Origin: Pseudomonas sp. M30-35
GTDB taxonomy: Bacteria; Pseudomonadota; Gammaproteobacteria; Pseudomonadales; Pseudomonadaceae
DNA length: 64,000 nt
Assembly: GCF_002163625.1 (NCBI RefSeq)
Contig: NZ_CP020892.1
Span: 1,364,001-1,428,000, forward strand
Reading direction: 5' to 3'
Shown: positions 48,666 through 56,315 of the stretch, piece after piece
Position numbering within the stretch: the first letter of the stretch is position 1
How the letters are laid out: each line of letters opens with the position of its first letter
The notes under the pieces: model-generated
What the model was told of the DNA's origin: nothing
What the model saw: only the letters and a program-made list of their open reading frames with translations
The model's database searches: none
Translations under genes and position numbers: made by a program

Positions 48666-49433
48666 TTATCCGTGCGGGGCGGTCTGCATTTGCTTCTCAA
48701 GTTGTTGGCGCCACAGGTTATCCAGTGACTGAACTTGTGCCGGTCCGTAAATCGCAGTATCCAGCCCGTTGTGCCACGCCCATAACTGATCGCCGTAATC
48801 GTAGTGCCACCACTCACTGGGCAAATTAGTGAAGCCCGCTGCATGCATCGCGTTATAGAGCATTCGGCGGTTGTCACGGATGCGTCTTTGTTGCGCGTCA
48901 GGGTGCTCTATGTGCTCAAAATAATCGCTTGCCGACAGAGCACTGGCTTCATCGAAGCCGGTGCCCATATCGAGCCAGCGACCTTCTTCGTCGCACAGAG
49001 CTACATCTATCGCACCTCCGGTTAAATGAGGGCTGGGGGCGGTTCTGCTGGTACTGGGTGGCGACACAAACTGGCGCGTCAGATGTTCAAGTTGCACACT
49101 ATCGGCTTGCGGGTGGTACTCGGTCAGGGCATCCCACAAGCTGTCGTAAAGATATTGCTGCACCCCGAATGGTCGCCATGCATCAAGGACCACCAAACGG
49201 ATGCCGCTAGGCAGCAGGCGAGTAACTTGCAGCAAGCGTTCAAATACTTCGCTGCGCACGTAGCATTCAGCAATAGCATTGGGCACGCCAAGCTTGTGAT
49301 ATGCCGGATGAACGCTCAGCGATCGGTTCAGGCTGAGCGCTTGCAGCGGTTGATTGCACTCGACAATGGGCAGCGCAGCAACCGCTTGCCAGTCTGGCTC
49401 AGGATTGTGCGCAATAGGTTTATTGATATTCAT
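48666..49433 (-). CDS. ddpX: D-alanyl-D-alanine dipeptidase (VanX/DdpX, M15D)
   Basis: A 255-residue zinc dipeptidase without a signal peptide, so cytoplasmic. The catalytic Arg87 (Asp-Ala-Trp-Arg-Pro) and zinc/catalytic residues His136 and Asp143 (Ser-Pro-His-Leu-Thr-Gly-Gly-Ala-Ile-Asp), Glu207 and His210 (Glu-Trp-Trp-His) align with VanX. It hydrolyses D-Ala-D-Ala, which in non-resistant bacteria allows use of wall-derived dipeptide. It starts four bases after the TRAP permease gene, so it is the last gene of that operon; uptake by the TRAP system is the natural inference. Confidence 0.88.
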   Translation of the reverse strand: MNINKPIAHNPEPDWQAVAALPIVECNQPLQALSLNRSLSVHPAYHKLGVPNAIAECYVRSEVFERLLQVTRLLPSGIRLVVLDAWRPFGVQQYLYDSLWDALTEYHPQADSVQLEHLTRQFVSPPSTSRTAPSPHLTGGAIDVALCDEEGRWLDMGTGFDEASALSASDYFEHIEHPDAQQRRIRDNRRMLYNAMHAAGFTNLPSEWWHYDYGDQLWAWHNGLDTAIYGPAQVQSLDNLWRQQLEKQMQTAPHG

Positions 49434-49437
49434 GTTG

Positions 49438-50718
49438 TTAGCTCAGCAGGCGCGGTAGCCACAGCGTCAGAGAAGGAAACAGGATCAACAGATAGAGCAC
49501 GCTCAAGGCCACGGCAATGAAGGGCCAGATCCCTTTGAACATTTCGGTAATACTCAACTTGCTGATGGTCGCGACAATAAACAGGCAAGAGCCCATCGGT
49601 GGCGTAATCATCGCGATAGTGATGTTGAGTGTGAATATCAGGCCCAAATGCACAGGATCGACGCCTGCCGCCAAGGCTACGGGAGCAATAATTGGCGTAA
49701 GCAGCATCAGTACCGACACTTCCTCCATCACCATCCCGCAAATGAAGATGATTGAACTGATCACCAGCAACATCAGCGTAGGGGAGTGATTGAAAGGCTG
49801 TAGCAACGTGGCAAATTCGTTGGCGACTTGCGCATAGTTGAGCAGCCAATTGACCACCGAGGCAGCAGCAATGATCACGTAGATACTGGCGGTCAGTCGG
49901 ACTGTTTCCTGAATTGAAGTCCAAAACCCCTTTAGCGACAGCTCGCGCTGAATAATCCCGATCAGTGCCACATAGAGCACGATGATTGCACCCGACTCGG
50001 TCGGAGTGACCACGCCCAGGACGATACCCGCAACGATCAGAACTGGCGCAACAAGAGCCGTTGATGCACCCGCCACTGCGGCAAATACTTCTGTCCAGGA
50101 GGGGGCTTTGTGCTGTGCTTTGAGGCCTGCTTTACGGGCGTAAATCGCATTGATGGTCATAAAACCAACGGCTAAGACCAAGCCCGGAATGACTCCCGCC
50201 AGAAACAGCTCACCAACCGAAGTGTTGGTCAGTGAGGAGTAGAGGATCATGAAGATACTGGGCGGAATAATAGGGCCAATCAGCGAGCTGCCAGCGGTAA
50301 GCCCCGCCGCAAATTTTCGCGAATAGCCTTCTTTTTCCATCGCCGGAACCAGCAGGGTGCTGAGTGCGGATGCATCCGCTGCAGCAGAGCCATTAACTCC
50401 GGCAAAAAACACACCGGCGACTACGTTGACGTGTCCAAGGCCGCCGCGGAAATGTCCGACCAGCGCATTGGCCAAGCGCATCAGGCGCGGAGTCATGCCT
50501 GAGCTATTCATCAAGTTACCCGCCAAGATGAACAGTGGAATCGCCATCAGCGAGAAAATATCCATGCCGCCATAGAAGCGTTGCGGCAAGGTGTTGAAAA
50601 ACAAGTTGGGATCAATAAATAAAAAGCCAACCAGTGCGGTCAGTAACAAACATAAGAACAGCGGTAGGCCCAGCACCAGGTTAACGGCAAAGGCTGCGAT
50701 CATGGCAAAGCCCATCAT
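49438..50718 (-). CDS. dctM: TRAP transporter large permease subunit (DctM)
   Basis: A 426-residue membrane protein with about 12 hydrophobic helices and the DctM-type features Gly-Asn-Leu-Met-Asn-Ser-Ser-Gly and Gly-Ser-Ser-Leu-Ile-Gly-Pro-Ile-Ile-Pro-Pro-Ser. It couples Na+ entry to substrate import. Its ATG overlaps the dctQ stop (ATGA), and ddpX follows after four bases. TRAP systems usually carry carboxylates, sialic acid or taurine; the substrate here is unproven. Confidence 0.92.
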   Translation of the reverse strand: MMGFAMIAAFAVNLVLGLPLFLCLLLTALVGFLFIDPNLFFNTLPQRFYGGMDIFSLMAIPLFILAGNLMNSSGMTPRLMRLANALVGHFRGGLGHVNVVAGVFFAGVNGSAAADASALSTLLVPAMEKEGYSRKFAAGLTAGSSLIGPIIPPSIFMILYSSLTNTSVGELFLAGVIPGLVLAVGFMTINAIYARKAGLKAQHKAPSWTEVFAAVAGASTALVAPVLIVAGIVLGVVTPTESGAIIVLYVALIGIIQRELSLKGFWTSIQETVRLTASIYVIIAAASVVNWLLNYAQVANEFATLLQPFNHSPTLMLLVISSIIFICGMVMEEVSVLMLLTPIIAPVALAAGVDPVHLGLIFTLNITIAMITPPMGSCLFIVATISKLSITEMFKGIWPFIAVALSVLYLLILFPSLTLWLPRLLS

Positions 50719-51209
50719 GGTGCTATTCCTTGTTCGGTGTGCTGCTCCGGTTGGTTATTGCTCCATGGGCCCTGAATCAAGATCATTAATGTCAGTACGC
50801 CGAAGCCGATGGGTAAGCTCAGCAGTGGCCACATGCGGCTAACGCCAAGGCCCATGCTGCGGAAACGGCTGGCATTGAGCGCATAGTGGATACTCGCCCA
50901 GGTCGCAAAAGCGAAAAAGCACAACGCAATCAACCATTGGTAAAGCTTCAGCACTCGCGCAAGTTTGCGCGGCAGATGTTGCTCAAGCAGGTTGATGCGC
51001 ATATGTCCGCCCTGCACCCAGAGGGTGCCCATGACGAGCATGACGCTGCCAATAATCAAATAGCGCGCCAGTTCGTCCATCCAGATGGGTGAACTACCGA
51101 TGAGGTAGCGTGCGAACACGCCGTAGCTGAGCAACAACAGGTCGAGCAGCAACAGCAACGTACCTAGGTTTAGTAGGACGTTGCTGCTGCGCTGTAATAG
51201 AGAAGACAT
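50715..51209 (-). CDS. dctQ: TRAP transporter small permease subunit (DctQ)
   Basis: A 164-residue protein with four hydrophobic helices (about 13-31, 47-66, 86-105 and 123-145) and the family motif Arg-Tyr-Leu-Ile-Gly-Ser-Ser-Pro-Ile-Trp-Met-Asp-Glu near 30-42, where Trp-x-Asp-Glu is the DctQ signature. It partners DctM. The ATG at 51209 gives the family length. Fifty-five bases after dctP. Confidence 0.9.
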   Translation of the reverse strand: MSSLLQRSSNVLLNLGTLLLLLDLLLLSYGVFARYLIGSSPIWMDELARYLIIGSVMLVMGTLWVQGGHMRINLLEQHLPRKLARVLKLYQWLIALCFFAFATWASIHYALNASRFRSMGLGVSRMWPLLSLPIGFGVLTLMILIQGPWSNNQPEQHTEQGIAP

Positions 51210-51264
51210 AGGTGACTCCGGATCAGGCGCAGCGCCCTGGCTGAGCAGGGCGCGGATAAGCGTT

Positions 51265-52305
51265 TTACTGAGCGTGATTGAGGCCAGTATCTTTAAGCGC
51301 CATATCGATCCACTTGGCATCGATGTTTTGCTCTTTCAGCCAAGCGAGATAAGCCGGTTGGCCTTTACTTTGGAAGGCGGCGAGGTCTTTATCATCAGGC
51401 TGGATAATTTCCATGCCTTCGGCTTTAAGAAATGCCAGGTCAGTGTCTTCCTGCTTGGCAATCGCTTCACGGTTAAGACGAGTTGCCTCTTCGCTGGCAG
51501 CTAAAAGTGCAGTGCGGTCTTTTTCGGGCAACGAAGCCAGCATGTCACCGTTAGCAACCAAGAACTGATCAGAGTACTGAATGTTGGCCAGAGTCAGGTA
51601 TTTCTGCACTTGATACAGGCTGCCCATGATGATGTACGAGGCCGGATTCATCTGACCATCCGCTACGCCCGTGCGCAGACCCATGTACAGTTCTGTCCAT
51701 GGAATTGGCGTGCCGGATGCGCCGAATGATTCATACAGCGCCACTTGGCTCGGGTCCATTGCGCGAAAGCGCAAACCGGCAAAGTCGTCAGGTGATTTGA
51801 TTGGTTTTTTATTGTTGGTGAAGTTGATGAATCCGCCTTCCTCAACAACCGCGAGCAGTTGTGTGCCTGTACGTTCCTTGAACTCAGCTTTGGAGGCTTT
51901 CCAGTATTCGCCTTGATCAAAGAATTTATGCGCGGCGCTGGCATCCTTGAACATGAAGGGGATGGCGCTGACGTAGATTTCAGGAAACAGCGGTGCAATA
52001 CCGGCGAACGATGCGATGTTCAAACCGGGCGAGCTGATGACCTGTTCCATGCGCTGCTCTTCTTCGCCGAGCATGCTGTTTGGGTACAGTTTGATGGTGA
52101 GATCACCTGCACTTTTTTCTTCAGCAAGACGTTTAAGGTTGGTGGCGAACAGGTGGACAGGGTTTTTCTCGCTGTCAGCGGCGCCGTTGTAACTCAGGTT
52201 GATCTCTGTTGCAGCTTGGGCAACGGCTCCAGCCAGTGAAATTGCCGTGAATAGCAGCCCAGCGGTGAAACGACGAGCGACGTTATTACGCAGAATCGAA
52301 TGCAT
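51265..52305 (-). CDS. dctP: TRAP transporter periplasmic binding subunit (DctP)
   Basis: A 346-residue DctP-type protein with a signal peptide (about 1-31, ending Ala-Val-Ala-Gln-Ala). The conserved arginine region Gly-Leu-Arg-Phe-Arg-Ala (about 174-179) and the Asp-Gly-Gln-Met-Asn-Pro motif are present; in known structures the arginine binds the ligand carboxylate, so a carboxylate such as a peptide C-terminus fits. First gene of the dctP-dctQ-dctM-ddpX operon. It closely follows the lysR gene upstream. Confidence 0.92.
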   Translation of the reverse strand: MHSILRNNVARRFTAGLLFTAISLAGAVAQAATEINLSYNGAADSEKNPVHLFATNLKRLAEEKSAGDLTIKLYPNSMLGEEEQRMEQVISSPGLNIASFAGIAPLFPEIYVSAIPFMFKDASAAHKFFDQGEYWKASKAEFKERTGTQLLAVVEEGGFINFTNNKKPIKSPDDFAGLRFRAMDPSQVALYESFGASGTPIPWTELYMGLRTGVADGQMNPASYIIMGSLYQVQKYLTLANIQYSDQFLVANGDMLASLPEKDRTALLAASEEATRLNREAIAKQEDTDLAFLKAEGMEIIQPDDKDLAAFQSKGQPAYLAWLKEQNIDAKWIDMALKDTGLNHAQ

Positions 52306-52430
52306 ATTATTTTCCTTGTGGCAGAGCGAGTTCGAGATAAAAACAAGATTATTATTTTGTAGAGCAAGTGCTTAGCTTCCCTAAAAATAAATTAGCTGTT
52401 GTCGTGTTGACTATTCAAGTCTCAGCGTGA

Positions 52431-52443
52431 TGCATTAAATGCA
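52431..52443. promoter_or_regulatory. Candidate LysR box upstream of the TRAP operon
   Basis: A perfect 13-base palindrome TGCATTAAATGCA with T-N11-A spacing lies in the 175-base gap between the lysR gene and dctP, 126 bases upstream of dctP. It fits the LTTR recognition-site pattern for control of the operon by its neighbour. Confidence 0.55.
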
Positions 52444-52480
52444 ACACTGTCCGTGCACCTGAAGCCTTTTGGATAAGGCG

Positions 52481-53416
52481 TTATCTTTTATCGAGAATAC
52501 TCGGGGCGTGGTCGTTAAAAAAACGCATGCCGTCGCGCAAATGCTCAAGGCATGCTTGGCTGGCGACCGTCAGCTCACGGCCTTTGTGACTGACAATTCG
52601 TGCACGGGCGTCACGCAACGCACGATTGGCCAGTGTGCAGCGGCGAATGCTGCATGACTGCAGTTCAGTGTGTACGGTCAGCTCTGGCATAAACGCCACG
52701 CCAATGCCTGATTTGACGAAGTTGACCAGCACCGCAACTGAGTTGGTGCGCAATTTGGGCCGCAGTTGTAAATGCTCAAGTTGAGCAACGATCACAGCCA
52801 ATTGCCCCATGCCGGTGCTGTTATGAATCAGGGCAAGAGATTCATTGCGCAATGCAGCCATGCTGATGGGCGACGTCGACTGTGCCAGTGGGTGATCGGG
52901 CGGGGTTATCAGGTCAAGCGGTTGCAGTGTATCGACATGCACATGCAGTGAGTCATCTTCTGCAGGTGCATAAACCAGCGCAAAGTCGACGGCATCCTCT
53001 TTGACCAAGCCAATCGCTTCATTCGCGCCGGCCATGCTCACCTCTAAGTCGATGCCCGGATGGCTGAGGATAAAGCTTTGCAGAGGCTGGGATATCAAGT
53101 CCGCAATAAAACCTTCGCCCACCGCGATGCGTACGTGGCCTTGGCGCAGCCCGCGTAAGTCAGACAGTCGAGAGAGAACGCCTCGGTCGTTGGCCTGTTG
53201 CTGGCGGTAATGAGCAACCAGCATCTCTCCAGCTTCGGTTGGGCTAACGCCTTGCGCCGTTCGTTCGAGCAAACGCGTATCCAGCTCCAGCTCCAACGCG
53301 GATATCTGCCGGCTTATTGCTGAGGGGTCAATATTCAGATGTTGAGCCGCACGCCTCAACGAGCGGTGGTGAATGACCTCATTCAAATAAGCCAGCGCGC
53401 GTTGGTTAATCCGCAT
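52481..53416 (-). CDS. LysR family regulator, probable regulator of the TRAP-dipeptidase operon
   Basis: A 311-residue LTTR with an N-terminal helix-turn-helix (about 1-60, His-Leu-Asn-Ile-Asp-Pro-Ser-Ala-Ile-Ser-Arg-Gln) and an effector domain. It lies directly upstream of dctP on the same strand. I prefer ATG 53416; the TTG at 53425 overlaps the xseA stop. It is probably co-transcribed from xseA or has its own promoter inside it. The inducer might be the transported dipeptide or its breakdown product; this is inference. Confidence 0.8.
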   Translation of the reverse strand: MRINQRALAYLNEVIHHRSLRRAAQHLNIDPSAISRQISALELELDTRLLERTAQGVSPTEAGEMLVAHYRQQQANDRGVLSRLSDLRGLRQGHVRIAVGEGFIADLISQPLQSFILSHPGIDLEVSMAGANEAIGLVKEDAVDFALVYAPAEDDSLHVHVDTLQPLDLITPPDHPLAQSTSPISMAALRNESLALIHNSTGMGQLAVIVAQLEHLQLRPKLRTNSVAVLVNFVKSGIGVAFMPELTVHTELQSCSIRRCTLANRALRDARARIVSHKGRELTVASQACLEHLRDGMRFFNDHAPSILDKR

Positions 53417-53421
53417 TGTCG

Positions 53422-54801
53422 TCAATCCAGCAGTGACAAAGTGGTTGGGGTGATGTGATTGTCTTCTACGCGGATAGCCAGTTCCCCTTCGCCCAGCCTG
53501 GCTTGCAGGCGTTGGCCCGGCTGGGTGTCTGCGGCTTTGCGAATCACTCGATTATTTTCATCGAGCAAAATACTGTAGCCGCGGCCAAGGGTTTCGAGGG
53601 GGCTCACGGCGTTAAGAGTTTTCATCTGGCTCTGCAACTGCAAACGGCGTTGTTTGAGCGCATCGTTGATGGCTCTGGGCAGACGCTCAGCAAAGCTGTC
53701 GAGGCGTTGCCGCAGGAGTTGCAGGTTGCGCCCCGGATGCTGGGTGATCAGCCGTTTGTCCAAATACGCCAAGCGATCTTTGCGGCTGTTGAGTTGCTGC
53801 TGAAATGCACGTTGCATGCGCATTTCCAGGTCGTCCAGTTGTTGCGCTTGTTGGCGCAGACGTTCGCCGGGATGGCGCAAGCGCCGGCTGACGTTCTCAA
53901 GACGCAGTCGTTCGCGCTCCAGGCGACTTTGCAGGCGCAATACCAAGCGGCGATGCAGGTTGCTCAGCCGTTGCACCAGTTCTGAACTGTCGGGGGCGAG
54001 TAACTCGGCGGCGGCAGAGGGCGTAGGCGCCCGAACGTCGGCGACAAAATCACTGATCGAGACGTCTGTTTCGTGGCCGACCGCACTGACCAGCGGGGTG
54101 ATGCAAGCATCAATCGCCCGCGCTACAACTTCTTCGTTAAAACACCAGAGGTCTTCCAGCGAGCCGCCACCACGCGCCAGAATCAGCGCGTCGAACTGCT
54201 GCTTATCGGCAAACTGCAAGGCACGGACGATTTGCCCGGTGGCTTCGCGGCCCTGCACGGCGGTTGGGATCAGTACCAGTTCAACCTGCGGTGCGCGGCG
54301 CTTGAACACGCTGATGATGTCGCGAATCACCGCGCCAGTCGGTGAGCTGATGATGCCAATGCGCTTTGGGTGGCTGGGCAGGGCGACTTTGCGCTCTGCT
54401 GCAAATAAACCCTCGCTGCTGAGTTTTTCTTTGAGGGCTTCGAATGCCGCGCGTAAAGCACCATCACCGGCTGGCTCTACGGTATCGAGAATTAGCTGAT
54501 AGTCGCCACGGCCTTCAAACAGCGACACCTTGCCACGCACTTTTACCGCTAAACCATCACGCAGCTCTTGGCGAACCCGGGCCGCGCTCTGACGAAATAG
54601 CGCGCAACGCACCTGAGCCTGACGATCTTTAAGGGTAAAGTAGACGTGGCCCGAGGCAGGCTTGGCCAGGTTGGAAATTTCACCTTCAACCCAAATACCG
54701 GCAAATACGTCCTCAAGCAGCAGGCGTGCGCGGTTATTGAGTTGGCTGACGCTCAGCACCTCGCGGTCAAGGCCCAAACGCTGGAACGGATCTTTAATCA
54801 T
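53422..54801 (-). CDS. xseA: Exodeoxyribonuclease VII large subunit
   Basis: A 459-residue nuclease subunit that with XseB degrades single-stranded DNA to oligonucleotides. It has an N-terminal OB-fold (about 15-100), the catalytic core with Ile-Gly-Ile-Ile-Ser-Ser-Pro-Thr-Gly-Ala and Ala-Arg-Gly-Gly-Gly-Ser-Leu-Glu-Asp-Leu-Trp, Gly-His-Glu-Thr-Asp, and a long charged coiled-coil (about 275-410). The start Met-Ile-Lys-Asp-Pro-Phe is at ATG 54801. xseB is not adjacent, as is usual in Pseudomonas. Confidence 0.94.
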   Translation of the reverse strand: MIKDPFQRLGLDREVLSVSQLNNRARLLLEDVFAGIWVEGEISNLAKPASGHVYFTLKDRQAQVRCALFRQSAARVRQELRDGLAVKVRGKVSLFEGRGDYQLILDTVEPAGDGALRAAFEALKEKLSSEGLFAAERKVALPSHPKRIGIISSPTGAVIRDIISVFKRRAPQVELVLIPTAVQGREATGQIVRALQFADKQQFDALILARGGGSLEDLWCFNEEVVARAIDACITPLVSAVGHETDVSISDFVADVRAPTPSAAAELLAPDSSELVQRLSNLHRRLVLRLQSRLERERLRLENVSRRLRHPGERLRQQAQQLDDLEMRMQRAFQQQLNSRKDRLAYLDKRLITQHPGRNLQLLRQRLDSFAERLPRAINDALKQRRLQLQSQMKTLNAVSPLETLGRGYSILLDENNRVIRKAADTQPGQRLQARLGEGELAIRVEDNHITPTTLSLLD

Positions 54802-54927
54802 GAGCGCATGATAAAGGCTTTAAGGGTTGCGACATAGACCGCCACTCATAGATTGTCTTGACCCTGAGGCTGGCGCGATTAAGCTGCGCGGCTTTTAATT
54901 ACCGATAACCTCAGTAGAGCGCGTGAG

Positions 54928-55479
54928 ATGATCGACCAGCAAGCCATAATAGTCCCGCAAATATCCAGCTTCCCTGGCCATGAGGGGCGGGCGCGTTTGA
55001 TTGTGCGTTGGCTGGTGCAGCAAAAGATTATTGAAGAGCAAATGACCACCTGCGGGCGCACATTCAAAAAGATGGCGTACGGCATTGCGCCCGGTGCACG
55101 ACGTGTTGTGGAGCAGCCGGAATTGTTGCCGTTTGAACAACCGGTTAACGGTTTGGAGATTGTCACCCGGCGTTGCATTTTCACTCCGCAGAAAGATTTT
55201 AAAGAAGAAGCCGGTTGCCCCGAATGCAGGCAGGAGATTGGCGAGGCATTGTTCGACAGTCTTGAGAACTGGATGCCGGGGCATACCGATAATTTTATCT
55301 GCCCTGAATGCCGCCACGAAGACGATATCAATGGGTTTCTTTACTTGCAGCCGTGCGGGTTTTCAAACTTGGGTTTCATCTTCAATAACTGGGCGGATGC
55401 TGTGTTCAAACAGGCGTTCGTTGATGAGTTCGCTGAGCGTTTAGGTTATGCGGTTCGAGTGGTGCGGGTCGACCTTTGA
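54928..55479 (+). CDS. Hypothetical two-CxxC zinc-ribbon-like protein
   Basis: A 183-residue soluble protein. Cys97-x2-Cys100 (Gly-Cys-Pro-Glu-Cys-Arg) and Cys125-x2-Cys128 (Ile-Cys-Pro-Glu-Cys-Arg) form a zinc-ribbon-like pair 24 residues apart. Single cysteines at 42, 83 and 143 could add ligands. Similar proteins of unknown function occur in pseudomonads and are sometimes mislabelled as sugar-ABC ATPases; there is no Walker motif here. Start ATG 54928 after GCGTGAG is weakly supported. Divergent from xseA and convergent with the DUF502 gene (20 bases). Confidence 0.75.
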   Translation: MIDQQAIIVPQISSFPGHEGRARLIVRWLVQQKIIEEQMTTCGRTFKKMAYGIAPGARRVVEQPELLPFEQPVNGLEIVTRRCIFTPQKDFKEEAGCPECRQEIGEALFDSLENWMPGHTDNFICPECRHEDDINGFLYLQPCGFSNLGFIFNNWADAVFKQAFVDEFAERLGYAVRVVRVDL

Positions 55480-55499
55480 TAATCAAGCGCAACCGCTGG

Positions 55500-56108
55500 T
55501 CAGACCGGTTCTTGCTGGGGCTTTGGCAACCATGGTTCAGCAAGGGTCAAGCTGCCGTGGCCGCTGCGCTTGAGGCATTTCAGCACATCAAACCAAGCCA
55601 GTTCGGTCAGGTGAACATGTTCAGACGGAACGATTTGTACGGCACCTGCCGTTAGCCCAGAAGAGCCTCCGTCTGGAATGAATACCGAGGTCCAATCGCC
55701 GCCGCTTTCGACAATCAAGCAGAACTGCACAATATCGCCATCAACATACAGGCCAACTTGGGCGTTGACCTCGTCTTCAACACCGGTCATGCGCGCCATG
55801 GTGTCTTTAATCAGGCGATAGCCTGGCACATTGTCCAGCAGCTTTTCTTCAATCGAGTCGCGAATACGTTTTGCAACCTTGGTTTTAGCCAACAATCCGG
55901 CGAGAAAACACAACAGCAGCAAGGCTAAAAGTGCGACCAAGGTCAGAGCAGTGACACCTGCGACGCTATGGTGATCGAATACGGGCATCATCTTGCTGAT
56001 CGGGCCGCGCAAAATGTTCACCGCTTTTTCGATCAATACGCCGATCAAGATCAGCGGCAAAATAAACAAAACTCCGCCGAGCGCAGTTGTTTTAAGAAAC
56101 TTGAACAT
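55500..56108 (-). CDS. DUF502 family inner-membrane protein
   Basis: A 202-residue protein with two membrane helices (about 8-27 and 50-73) and a C-terminal beta-rich soluble domain with Val-Pro-Gly-Tyr-Arg-Leu-Ile-Lys and Ser-Val-Phe-Ile-Pro-Asp-Gly motifs typical of DUF502. It is widespread in proteobacteria, function unknown. The ATG at 56108 with GGAGAG before it is chosen over the 56120 extension. Confidence 0.85.
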   Translation of the reverse strand: MFKFLKTTALGGVLFILPLILIGVLIEKAVNILRGPISKMMPVFDHHSVAGVTALTLVALLALLLLCFLAGLLAKTKVAKRIRDSIEEKLLDNVPGYRLIKDTMARMTGVEDEVNAQVGLYVDGDIVQFCLIVESGGDWTSVFIPDGGSSGLTAGAVQIVPSEHVHLTELAWFDVLKCLKRSGHGSLTLAEPWLPKPQQEPV

Positions 56109-56315
56109 CGAACTCTCCAAAGCGCAGTCTAGGCGTTGTAAATAGGCAGTCGAAGGTGCTTAACGGCGTCTCAGATAAAGGCTAGTTGAAAACCCTGCTA
56201 CTGACGGAAATATATGCGGATAAACCGGCTGTTCAGCCAACTGCTACAACCCATTCAAGGCTGCGCGATCAGTCGCTGATTTGGCGCTGGCTTAGTCTCC
56301 ACGTAAGATGGACGC

